This document shows, piece by piece, positions 1 through 5,961 of a DNA stretch of 5,980 nucleotides (its first letter is position 1; every line of letters starts with the position of its first letter). This DNA is from Candidatus Spechtiibacteriota bacterium. Lineage in GTDB: Bacteria > Patescibacteriota > Minisyncoccia > Spechtbacterales > HO2-43-30. The notes under the pieces are model-generated. The model made no database searches, was not told the DNA's origin, and was given only the letters and a program-made list of their open reading frames with translations. Position numbers and translations under genes: made by a program. The stretch is from assembly GCA_016177905.1 (NCBI GenBank), contig JACOUK010000023.1:1-5980 (forward strand). Reading direction: 5' to 3'.

Positions 1-2287
1 GATGCACAACAATGGTCGTTACTTCCGACCGTTCGAGAACGCGCTCTGCCACATCTCCGAATTCGAGTTCGGTAAACGAACGATCCCTGTGCGCCGCAAG
101 AAGCAGGAGATCGTAGCCTTCAGATTTTTCAATGATCCATCCTGCAATATCGGAGATGTTACGAGCAATCTCCAGCTCTCCAAAAGAACGAAGCGCTCCT
201 AATTCTTCCCGCACTTTTCTTGCCGCTTTTTCTTTTCTGCGCGGTTCTTCCGCGTGAATAAATTTGAGATTCGCCAATTGTCCAGTGACTGTCCCAAGGG
301 CGAGAGCCGTGTTACGTAAAAGATTCGCGTGCGGATTTATAACATACGGCACCAAACATGACATGCTCTCCCTTAAAATTGCGCCCTGTGAACGAACTTT
401 TACGATCATAATATGGCATTGAATCTGGCGCAAAACTCTCGCGAGGACTTGCCACACAAATCCTCTTTTCAAAACTTCAACATGCTCAAACGGCATCAAA
501 AGCACATCCGCGTCTATCTTTTGCGCGATCTTAAGAATGATCTGCGCGTGGCCAAACCGTTCCATCTGCTCAATGGATGGAGGCACGTCTGATATCGCGG
601 CAGAACTAAAGCGAATACTCACTGGATCTGCGAAAGACTGCACTTCGCGAATAACTTCTTCGTAAAATTCTTTTGCCGAACGTATCATATCCCTCTTTTC
701 GGTTGTGAGGGTTTTGAATTCCTGTAACGAAGTGACACCCAAAGGAAGCTCTTGGAGCAAACAGACATACACGCCCGTGTTGCGGCTTCTTGCAATCGCG
801 CAAGCTATGCGAAGCAAGACTTTCCAGTTTGTTTCCTTCCGCAGAGGGCAAAAAACTTTCGCGTACGTTTGAGGACCAAGAGGCGAAAATGCCTCATAGA
901 CTATGGCGCTGTCAATTTCTTCTTCAATGTTTTTCTTCGCGAACAGAAACCATGTCAGAAGCCCCGCGACAAACCAAAGAGTAACGATCGTAACCCCCCA
1001 GGAACTTACAGAAAAAAGAGGAATCGCGACAACAACATACCCAATGGCCGCAAGGACATTCAGCCATGGAAAAAATGGGACCTTGTAAGGCCGGATAATT
1101 TCCGGGCGATTCAGCCGGATTTTGATCAGCGCAAGATTAACCCAGAGAAACAGGAATATAAAAAGCAAATTCGCGACAGCCGCGATATCTTGAAGCGGCA
1201 AGACAACGATCATAAATATCATGCCGATTGCTGAAAGAGGAATTGCGATTTTTGGAGCGCCCCGGTTATTCAATATCCCCATTTCGCGCGGAATGCTTTT
1301 TGCTCTCGCAAGGGCTACCGCCGCGTGGCTTGAGGAAAAGATGGTCGAATTGAGCGCCGCAAGCGATGCCATAAAGCCAGCCCCCAACATCGCGACTATA
1401 AGAACACTCCCCCAAAGGAAAAATGAGGCGCTTTTTGCAAGCGCTCCCTCTCCCGCGTCCGCAAGAATCTGCGAGCTTCCGGCGCCGCCGTGCGTTCCGG
1501 CAATCGCGGCAATCGCAATTCCGACATACAATACCGTGATAATCGCGTAGGAAAAGAAAAGCGCCCGCTTCAAATTCTTTTTTGGATCTTTAATCTCTTT
1601 CACCGCCTGCGCCACAATCTCCGACCCCTGAAACGCAAGCGAGAATATTCCCATCGCCGTGATGAAACCCCACGGTCCTTGAGGAAGAAGCTCGTCGAAA
1701 TTCTTTTTCGTACCGCCAATATCGGTGAATATACTCGCTATTCCAAGGCCAATATAGACTCCGAGGACTAGAAGGAGGGCAAGCACAAGATACATCCCGA
1801 ACGCCCCGCTTCGCGACGCGCCCATAAGGTTTATAATGGTCAACATCGCCACAAAGCCGCTCGCGATAAGAGGGATAAACCCTCCCCATACGGAATCAAT
1901 CCCAAAATGCGGCAGCAGGTAATTTGAAAGAATTGCCGCGGCGAAATAACCGATATTTAATGCGTATACTGCGCACGCAACTGTGTGCGCTCCCCACGAA
2001 GCCCAGCCAGCCAGATGCCCCCAGTCATTCCCAAACGCCATCTTTATCCAAGCATACCCTCCCCCGGTGTCAGGAATAGACAAGCCAAGTTCAGTATATG
2101 CCATCACTGTCGGGAAGTTGAGGAGTGCCAAAAGAATAATAACCAATAGGAATGATGGTCCGCTATATCCCACTGCAAAACCGGTGAGGCCAAAAAGTCC
2201 GCCGCCAATAAGGCTTCCAATCCCGAGCGCGAAGACTGTCACCCACAGCCCCAAAATTTGCTTGAAGTCTCGATTGCTTTCTAGCAT
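1..2287 (-). CDS. APC-family amino acid permease fused to two C-terminal USP domains (3' end off window)
   Basis: The reading frame is open for 762 codons from the ATG at 2287 to the left edge; its stop lies outside the window. The start is fixed by an in-frame TAA two codons upstream and by AGGAG at 2296-2300. Residues 1-450 are very hydrophobic and have APC superfamily marks: GSLIGGG near residue 24 (TM1 substrate-binding loop), PDTGGGYAW near 72, FQGSE at 219-223 (TM6) followed by KEIKDPKKN, and YKVPFFPW before the last helices. About 12 membrane helices are likely by eye. A soluble tail follows AKKN at about 450: one USP-like domain at about 475-630 (AKVFCPL start, HIMIVKV end) and a second from about 636 (SCLVPYV start, TTIVVH at the edge). 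Only a few residues are probably missing. The usual USP ATP motif G-x2-G-x9-G-S/T is not recognisable in either domain. By family, it should import amino acids or related amines through the cytoplasmic membrane, with the tail as a sensor or regulator; the substrate cannot be told. Confidence 0.92.
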   Translation of the reverse strand, partial: MLESNRDFKQILGLWVTVFALGIGSLIGGGLFGLTGFAVGYSGPSFLLVIILLALLNFPTVMAYTELGLSIPDTGGGYAWIKMAFGNDWGHLAGWASWGAHTVACAVYALNIGYFAAAILSNYLLPHFGIDSVWGGFIPLIASGFVAMLTIINLMGASRSGAFGMYLVLALLLVLGVYIGLGIASIFTDIGGTKKNFDELLPQGPWGFITAMGIFSLAFQGSEIVAQAVKEIKDPKKNLKRALFFSYAIITVLYVGIAIAAIAGTHGGAGSSQILADAGEGALAKSASFFLWGSVLIVAMLGAGFMASLAALNSTIFSSSHAAVALARAKSIPREMGILNNRGAPKIAIPLSAIGMIFMIVVLPLQDIAAVANLLFIFLFLWVNLALIKIRLNRPEIIRPYKVPFFPWLNVLAAIGYVVVAIPLFSVSSWGVTIVTLWFVAGLLTWFLFAKKNIEEEIDSAIVYEAFSPLGPQTYAKVFCPLRKETNWKVLLRIACAIARSRNTGVYVCLLQELPLGVTSLQEFKTLTTEKRDMIRSAKEFYEEVIREVQSFADPVSIRFSSAAISDVPPSIEQMERFGHAQIILKIAQKIDADVLLMPFEHVEVLKRGFVWQVLARVLRQIQCHIMIVKVRSQGAILRESMSCLVPYVINPHANLLRNTALALGTVTGQLANLKFIHAEEPRRKEKAARKVREELGALRSFGELEIARNISDIAGWIIEKSEGYDLLLLAAHRDRSFTELEFGDVAERVLERSEVTTIVVH

Positions 2288-2295
2288 CCGTTACT

Positions 2296-2300
2296 CTCCT
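2296..2300 (-). promoter_or_regulatory. Shine-Dalgarno of the permease gene
   Basis: On the minus strand AGGAG lies 8 bases before the ATG at 2287. Together with the in-frame TAA directly upstream of the start (codons TAA, CGG, ATG) it settles the start of the permease-USP protein. Confidence 0.8.
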
Positions 2301-2352
2301 GTACGATTTCTGCTGTTTTGTTTTCAATGTTCTTTCATTTTCACCACCCTAT

Positions 2353-2381
2353 ACGATACCACTTTCCCTCCAAAAAGTCCA
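2353..2381 (-). promoter_or_regulatory. Weak candidate promoter for the permease gene
   Basis: On the minus strand TGGACT (4 of 6 to the -35 consensus), a 17-base spacer and TATCGT (4 of 6, preceded by TGG as in an extended -10) lie about 65 bases before the permease start and downstream of tRNA-Glu. Spacing is ideal but both hexamers are poor. It is the best candidate in the 136-base gap, but the permease could also be read from upstream through the tRNA. Confidence 0.3.
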
Positions 2382-2423
2382 GAGCGACAAAAAAGGCTGT
2401 CGAGAAGAGAACAAAAATTTACG

Positions 2424-2498
2424 TAGCCCCAAGGGGATTCGAACCCCTGTTGCCAGAATGAGAATCTGGATTCCTAGACCAGACTAGAAGATGGGGCC
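2424..2498 (-). tRNA. tRNA-Glu (anticodon CTC)
   Basis: All cloverleaf parts fold on the minus strand, 75 bases. The 7-bp acceptor stem GGCCCCA/TGGGGCT ends in a G-U pair, with discriminator A. The D arm has TTCT with GGAA and a GG in the loop. The anticodon stem CCAGA/TCTGG holds loop TTCTCAT, giving CTC at 2460-2462, which reads GAG. The T arm AGGGG/CCCCT carries TTCGAAT. The 3' CCA is not encoded (the next bases are CGT), so it must be added by tRNA nucleotidyltransferase. The gene is 40 bases behind the ftsI stop in the same direction with no good terminator between, so it may be processed from the division-operon transcript. Confidence 0.97.
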
Positions 2499-2505
2499 AA
2501 TACGT

Positions 2506-2532
2506 GTATGCTGTATACTATATACAACATAC
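2506..2532 (-). repeat. A/T-rich hairpin between ftsI and tRNA-Glu
   Basis: A near-perfect inverted repeat: GTATG and TGTATA on one side pair with TATACA and CATAC on the other, with one C/A mismatch and a 3-base loop. It begins 7 bases after the ftsI stop and ends 7 bases before the tRNA 5' end. There is no T tract after it, so it is not a normal terminator. It could protect the ftsI mRNA end or mark a processing site; which of these is unknown. Confidence 0.6.
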
Positions 2533-2538
2533 GATATA

Positions 2539-4137
2539 CTAGTCACTTGGCGGGATCTCGTAGTAATGCAGTATATACTCCGCGATCTCCGAAAACAAGG
2601 GGGCCGCGCTTGACTCCGCGAAATTCACTCCTTTTGGATTATCGAGCTTGACAAGCGCGACAAAGCGCGGATTATACGCGGGCGCGAATCCGATAAACGA
2701 ATGAATCGTCTTATCGGAATATCCTTTCCTGCCTTCTTGTACGACTTGCGCGGTGCCGGTCTTTCCCGCGATTTTATATCCCTTTACTTTCGCCCTTTTT
2801 GCGTGCCCGTTTTCCACAACGCTCACAAGCATGCTTGTAATCTGCCCCGCAGTCTTTGGGGAAATCGGAGTCCCGATAATTTCTGGCGCCACTCTGCGAT
2901 TTCCTATTTCCTTCACCACATGCGGCTTCATTATTTGCCCTCCGTTCGCGAATGCGGAAAACGCGGAAGTAAGCTGTATCGGACTTACGGCAATCCCCTG
3001 ACCAAAAGACGCAGTCGCGAAATTCACATCGCGAAATTTTTGAAAAACATTCTTCATATCCCCTGCGACCTCTCCCTGCAAATCAACTCCCGTCCTTTCC
3101 CCAAAACCAAAACGTTGCGCATACTCGCGAAATTTTTCATGCCCCAGTTTTTTCTCTGCAAATACCGCTCCGGTATTTAAAGAAAGTTCGAGCACATTCG
3201 TCATGCTCTGCACTCCGTACGTTTTCTCGCCAGCATTGCGAATCGTATGATCTCCCACAACAACCAAGCCTACGTCTTCATATTGCGTGGCCGGACTCAC
3301 AGCCCCCGTATCCAGAGCGGCGGCCATCGTAAACGGCTTAAAAATGGATCCTGGCTCAAACATTTTTTGGGTAATGCCATTCAAAAACACATCGATATTT
3401 TTTACTTCAGAGTACATATTCGGATCAAATGAATCCGCGGACGCAAGCGCGATAATCTCGCCGGTTTTGGGATTTACGACAACTCCCGATGCCCCGTCCG
3501 CGTCAAATTGGTCTTTCGCGTTCTGAAGTTTTTTCTCCAGCATAAACTGGATATTGTAATCGAGACTTAAAAAAAGATCATCCCCGTACAATGCCTCATC
3601 GTAAAATCCCTCGACCCCATACTGCCCCGCCCTTCTTTCTCCTTCATACCCGACAAAACCAAGAGTATGGCTCGCAAGACTCTTCTCCGGGTAATAACGC
3701 AATTTTTCTTCTCCGATATAAATGCCCTCAAGGTTCAACGCTTTTATTTTCTGTACGATCTCGCTATCAATCCTGTGAGCGAGGGGTTCATACGGGTCTT
3801 GACGATTCTGAATTCGCTCTCTCAACTCATCTTTTGCGTTTTGTACATTAAACTCTCTTTGGCTTGAGGTCGCCTGCGCGGATTCTTCCTTAAATAGCAA
3901 AGGGACAAGTTGTGTTACGATCTCATCGCTGTCCTTTATTTCTTTTGGAACCGCGTACACAAAAGACCACTCTTTATTTGTCGCGACAAGACGAGTGTTG
4001 TTTGCGCCGCCGAATCTACTTGTAGTGAGCTCGCTGAATCTATCCTCAAAAAAGATATTTCCCCGCTCGCGCGCCGCATCCGTGTATTGGCTCTGCTCGC
4101 CGCGCCAAAGCGCCGCGTAGTATCCCCCTTTTGTCAC
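2539..4137 (-). CDS. ftsI: Septal peptidoglycan transpeptidase (class B PBP, FtsI/PBP3 type), start uncertain
   Basis: 532 residues from a GTG start. FtsI cross-links septal peptidoglycan in the divisome outside the membrane. The PBP-dimer domain comes first: RGNIFFEDR near residues 25-33, then GYEGERRAG and GVEGFYDEALYG near 163-185. The transpeptidase domain follows with all three catalytic motifs: SIFK (Ser264, Lys267), SLN (319-321) and KTGT (459-462). The GTG overlaps the TGA of the ftsL-like gene (GTGA), suggesting translational coupling; no Shine-Dalgarno is seen. Odd point: from this start the protein has no membrane anchor. The same frame continues upstream with GARVFYLQ, the segment that normally follows the anchor helix in this family, but it meets TGA at 4183-4185 and has no ATG, GTG or TTG. 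The family and activity are certain; the N-terminus is not. Confidence 0.96.
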   Translation of the reverse strand: MTKGGYYAALWRGEQSQYTDAARERGNIFFEDRFSELTTSRFGGANNTRLVATNKEWSFVYAVPKEIKDSDEIVTQLVPLLFKEESAQATSSQREFNVQNAKDELRERIQNRQDPYEPLAHRIDSEIVQKIKALNLEGIYIGEEKLRYYPEKSLASHTLGFVGYEGERRAGQYGVEGFYDEALYGDDLFLSLDYNIQFMLEKKLQNAKDQFDADGASGVVVNPKTGEIIALASADSFDPNMYSEVKNIDVFLNGITQKMFEPGSIFKPFTMAAALDTGAVSPATQYEDVGLVVVGDHTIRNAGEKTYGVQSMTNVLELSLNTGAVFAEKKLGHEKFREYAQRFGFGERTGVDLQGEVAGDMKNVFQKFRDVNFATASFGQGIAVSPIQLTSAFSAFANGGQIMKPHVVKEIGNRRVAPEIIGTPISPKTAGQITSMLVSVVENGHAKRAKVKGYKIAGKTGTAQVVQEGRKGYSDKTIHSFIGFAPAYNPRFVALVKLDNPKGVNFAESSAAPLFSEIAEYILHYYEIPPSD

Positions 4138-4415
4138 CTGAAGATAAAATACGCGGGCTCCGATAGTAAGTCCCCCGCGCTTTCAGCCTGAAGATTCAAA
4201 AGAGAATGATTTTCAGATTGCGATATCTCAAGCGCCGTATACGTATTCTTTAGTTTCTGAATGTGACTCGCGATTCGCTCCATTTGAAGGTTCTGTTTTG
4301 AGATACCGTGCACCTCGTAGACATACAACAGGAAAAACGCGAATGCGCATACGCCAAGGGCGATGTGACAGGCGCCTATCGTCATTTTTGGTTTTTTTTG
4401 CGATTCTCCTGTCAT
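4134..4415 (-). CDS. ftsL: FtsL-like small bitopic division protein
   Basis: 93 residues. A short polar, lysine-containing N-terminus is followed by one membrane helix at about residues 12-35 (ending FFLLYVYEV). A charged helical stretch at about 36-75 is likely coiled coil (KQNLQMERI, SHIQKLKNTY). This size and layout, and the place between rsmH and the FtsI-type gene, are those of FtsL, which bridges early divisome proteins and FtsI; the sequence itself is poorly conserved in the family, so the name rests on topology and position. The ATG has only weak purine support (GGAAAAAG). The first 188 bases lie under the rsmH reading frame in another frame. The stop overlaps the ftsI GTG. The tail after residue 78 is short and may be altered if the ftsL/ftsI junction is rearranged. 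Confidence 0.72.
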   Translation of the reverse strand: MTGESQKKPKMTIGACHIALGVCAFAFFLLYVYEVHGISKQNLQMERIASHIQKLKNTYTALEISQSENHSLLNLQAESAGDLLSEPAYFIFR

Positions 4416-5325
4416 ACTTTTTCCGCGTCTTCGTAATAATTTTTAATCTAGGCGATCCCCCCGCCTCGCCGTAGCCCCGCGACTGCTCGCCTCGTCTTCG
4501 ACTCGCCGAAGCGGGCGGGGCGAAGGCGGGCCCTTCAGCTCTCTTTGAGTATTTTTGAAACATGTGTTTCACGATCCGATCTTCAAGCGAATGAAATGAA
4601 ATTGCGGCGATTTTTCCCCCCGGCCGAAGCGCTTCAATCCCTTCTTTGATTCCCTCTTCAACATACCGAAGCTCTTCGTTGACTGCGATGCGCAATGCCT
4701 GAAACGTGCGAGTGGCAAAATGAATTTTTCTTGCCGCCTTTGAAGAAGGTGCGGCGCGTAAGATAATCCCGACTAACTGGTCCGTCGTTTGAATCCGCTC
4801 TCTTTTTCGCGCGCTCGCTATTTCTTTTGCGATTTGGCGCGCGTATCTTTCTTCTCCGAATTCACGAATGACGCGCTCGAGCGCTTCTTCCGGCCAAGAA
4901 TTTAAAATATCTGCCGCAGTTTCCGTATTTCGTGTTCTATCAAAACGCATATCAAGCGGCTCAATGTTGCGAAAAGAAAATCCCGCGCCGCTCTCGTCTA
5001 ATTGCCAAGAAGAAAGTCCAAAATCAAATAACACACCAGACACCGGCCCAAATATATGCCCCTGAACTATTGCGCCCAAATCAGCAAAATTCCCATGATG
5101 CAGAAGCAAACGCTCTCCCACACCGAGCGACTCTGCGCGTTCGTAAAGATTCTTCACCATTTCCGCGTCGCGATCAATCCCAAGGAGCATGCCGCTCGGC
5201 GCAGTCATTTTAAGAATCGCAAGCGCGTGCCCCCCATCTCCGACTGTGCAATCAATAAAATTCTCCCCCGGTTTTGGATCCAGATATTCTAAAACTTCAT
5301 TGAGAAGAACAGGAATATGCGCCAT
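4228..5325 (-). CDS. rsmH: 16S rRNA m4C1402 N4-methyltransferase (RsmH/MraW) with abnormal C-terminus
   Basis: 365 codons; RsmH is usually about 310 residues. It methylates N4 of C1402 in 16S rRNA using S-adenosylmethionine. Family motifs are present in order: HIPVLLNEVL at 3-12, the SAM-binding VGDGGHA near 28-34, GIDRD near 48, DFGLSSWQLD near 100, GAGFSF near 112, the TRTFQALRIAVNEEL helix near 205, and ISFHSLEDRIVK near 242-253. The start is supported by AGGAG at 5335-5339, inside the mraZ end, and only 4 bases separate the genes. The end is unusual. Residues 266-293 come from a GC-rich palindrome, then LKIITK (294-299) resumes the family sequence. The usual ending with NPRSRSAKLR is absent, and the last 60 or so residues are an out-of-frame reading of ftsL. 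The true protein may end differently. Confidence 0.95.
   Translation of the reverse strand: MAHIPVLLNEVLEYLDPKPGENFIDCTVGDGGHALAILKMTAPSGMLLGIDRDAEMVKNLYERAESLGVGERLLLHHGNFADLGAIVQGHIFGPVSGVLFDFGLSSWQLDESGAGFSFRNIEPLDMRFDRTRNTETAADILNSWPEEALERVIREFGEERYARQIAKEIASARKRERIQTTDQLVGIILRAAPSSKAARKIHFATRTFQALRIAVNEELRYVEEGIKEGIEALRPGGKIAAISFHSLEDRIVKHMFQKYSKRAEGPAFAPPASASRRRGEQSRGYGEAGGSPRLKIITKTRKKYDRRIAKKTKNDDRRLSHRPWRMRIRVFPVVCLRGARYLKTEPSNGANRESHSETKEYVYGA
4457..4533. repeat. GC-rich imperfect palindrome inserted in frame in rsmH
   Basis: The stretch is far richer in G+C than the flanks. Its arms pair in blocks: CCCGCC 4460-4465 with GGCGGG 4525-4530, CGCC 4467-4470 with GGCG 4519-4522, and CCCGC 4476-4480 with GCGGG 4511-4515. 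An inner hairpin CTTCG/CGAAG lies at 4496-4511. CTCGCC occurs three times (4465, 4486, 4502). It encodes low-complexity residues (Ala, Pro, Arg, Gly, Ser) between family-typical RsmH segments QKYSKRAEG and LKIITK without breaking the frame. Small palindromes inserted in frame are known elsewhere, for example the Rickettsia palindromic elements; no relation is claimed. No second copy was seen in this window. Confidence 0.6.
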
Positions 5326-5329
5326 AGAT

Positions 5330-5761
5330 TTACACTCCTAATTCTCCGAGCCTCTCCGCCATATTTCCAATCTCTTTTTCGCTGCGATTCTTGTATTCTT
5401 TCCATAGTTGTTCATCCCAAATCTCTAAACGGTTGAATACTCCGATGATCACTGCCTGTTTTTTTAAAGACGCGTATTCTTTTAAATAGTCTGGGATCAA
5501 TACTCTTCCAAGTCCGTCGAGAGCGGCGTCCATGGCGCCCGCGAGCATGAGGCGCAGAAATCCCCGCGCGTCATGCTGCCCAAGCGGAAGGCTTCCCAAT
5601 TTTTGCGCGAGCTCATTCCATGCAACTTTTGGAAAAACAAAAAGACAATTATCCAATCCTCGCGTAATCACCGCTTCTTTCCCAACTTCTTTTCGAAATT
5701 TCGCCGGAAGCGCGAGCCGCCGTTTTTCGTCTATGATATGGGAGTATTCTCCAATGAACAT
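5330..5761 (-). CDS. mraZ: Transcriptional regulator MraZ
   Basis: 143 residues, normal for MraZ. It has two tandem SpoVT/AbrB-type DNA-binding repeats: MFIGEYSHIIDEKRRLALPA at residues 1-20 and MDAALDGLGRVLIPDYL at about 77-93, each with the D-x3-R signature (D11/R15, D82/R86). NRLEIWD near 110-116 is also typical. MraZ forms rings that bind short direct repeats before its own gene and regulates the dcw cluster. The start at 5761 is chosen because the family begins MF-GEY, and because the longer in-frame start at 5818 lies upstream of the predicted transcription start. A weak GGCGGA (5767-5772) precedes it. rsmH follows after 4 bases, so the two are surely co-transcribed. Confidence 0.95.
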   Translation of the reverse strand: MFIGEYSHIIDEKRRLALPAKFRKEVGKEAVITRGLDNCLFVFPKVAWNELAQKLGSLPLGQHDARGFLRLMLAGAMDAALDGLGRVLIPDYLKEYASLKKQAVIIGVFNRLEIWDEQLWKEYKNRSEKEIGNMAERLGELGV

Positions 5762-5782
5762 AAATTTCCGCCATACTAGACT

Positions 5783-5815
5783 CCACTTATCCCCACATAA
5801 TCCCATTTTATTCCA
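5783..5815 (-). promoter_or_regulatory. Putative MraZ operator: four TGG repeats with 10-bp period
   Basis: On the minus strand TGG begins at 5815, 5805, 5795 and 5785, exactly 10 bp apart; two copies read TGGG and two TGGA. Known MraZ operators consist of short T-G-G-G-type direct repeats about 10 bp apart before mraZ, so position, motif and helical phasing all agree. The array covers the -10 element and the expected transcription start, which fits autorepression. Confidence 0.75.
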
Positions 5816-5833
5816 CACCTCATATCAAGTCAA
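5805..5833 (-). promoter_or_regulatory. Promoter of the mraZ operon
   Basis: On the minus strand TTGACT (5828-5833, 5 of 6) and TAAAAT (5805-5810, 5 of 6) are separated by 17 bases. Transcription would start near 5798, giving a leader of about 38 bases to the mraZ ATG. It is the best sigma-70-type promoter in the window and is interleaved with the TGG repeats. Confidence 0.78.
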
Positions 5834-5840
5834 ACCATGG

Positions 5841-5849
5841 TTATCCACA
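5841..5849 (+). promoter_or_regulatory. Consensus DnaA box upstream of the mraZ promoter
   Basis: TTATCCACA matches the E. coli DnaA-box consensus at all 9 positions and sits 7 bases upstream of the -35. A one-mismatch version (TTATCCCCA) lies at 5787-5795 inside the TGG array. One or two boxes are too few for an origin; a regulatory role is possible but not shown. Confidence 0.45.
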
Positions 5850-5861
5850 ATGTTTTCCAAT

Positions 5862-5890
5862 AAAAAAACCCCGCAGTTGCGGGGCTTTTT
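5862..5890. terminator. Bidirectional intrinsic terminator-like hairpin
   Basis: CCCCGC (5869-5874) and GCGGGG (5879-5884) form a perfect 6-bp GC stem with an AGTT loop. On the plus strand it is followed by CTTTTT, and on the minus strand by seven T. Leftward it could stop transcripts before the mraZ promoter; rightward it could stop antisense or leader transcription. Confidence 0.8.
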
Positions 5891-5961
5891 GCGCTACACA
5901 CGGACTAGCACCCCTTCATTTATTCGCCCTTTATTGTCTTTGTGTCACGAGAGGAAGCTCT

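Noticed and set aside
752..1234. Plus-strand open frame of 160 codons
   Set aside because: It lies opposite the permease-USP gene, has low-complexity basic composition, no ribosome binding site and no recognisable domain; it is a shadow of the minus-strand gene.
2385..2402. Small hairpin CGACA/TGTCG with an A-rich loop downstream of tRNA-Glu, considered as a terminator
   Set aside because: The stem has only 5 bp, the loop is 8 bases, and the T run is in the loop rather than after the stem; too weak to call.
1983..2426. Plus-strand open frame of 147 codons
   Set aside because: It covers the permease N-terminus, its leader and the tRNA end on the opposite strand, and shows no family motif.
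2701..3180. Plus-strand open frame of 159 codons
   Set aside because: It is antisense to the FtsI transpeptidase domain, whose catalytic motifs are clear on the other strand.
4160..4186. Programmed -1 frameshift joining ftsL and ftsI
   Set aside because: No classic X-XXY-YYZ heptamer fits the ftsL frame at the G5 run, so this is kept only as a hypothesis and not annotated.
4392..4399. Run of eight A on the minus strand shared by the rsmH and ftsL frames, considered as a slippage site
   Set aside because: Slippage there is possible, but no known signal such as a stimulatory structure accompanies it, and the downstream rsmH frame is probably not the natural one.
5762..5818. Longer MraZ start at 5818
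   Set aside because: It would add 19 residues not seen in the family and would begin upstream of the predicted transcription start, inside the operator.
5787..5849. Replication origin suggested by DnaA-box matches
   Set aside because: There is only one full match and one near match, with no A/T-rich unwinding region or dnaA/dnaN genes nearby.
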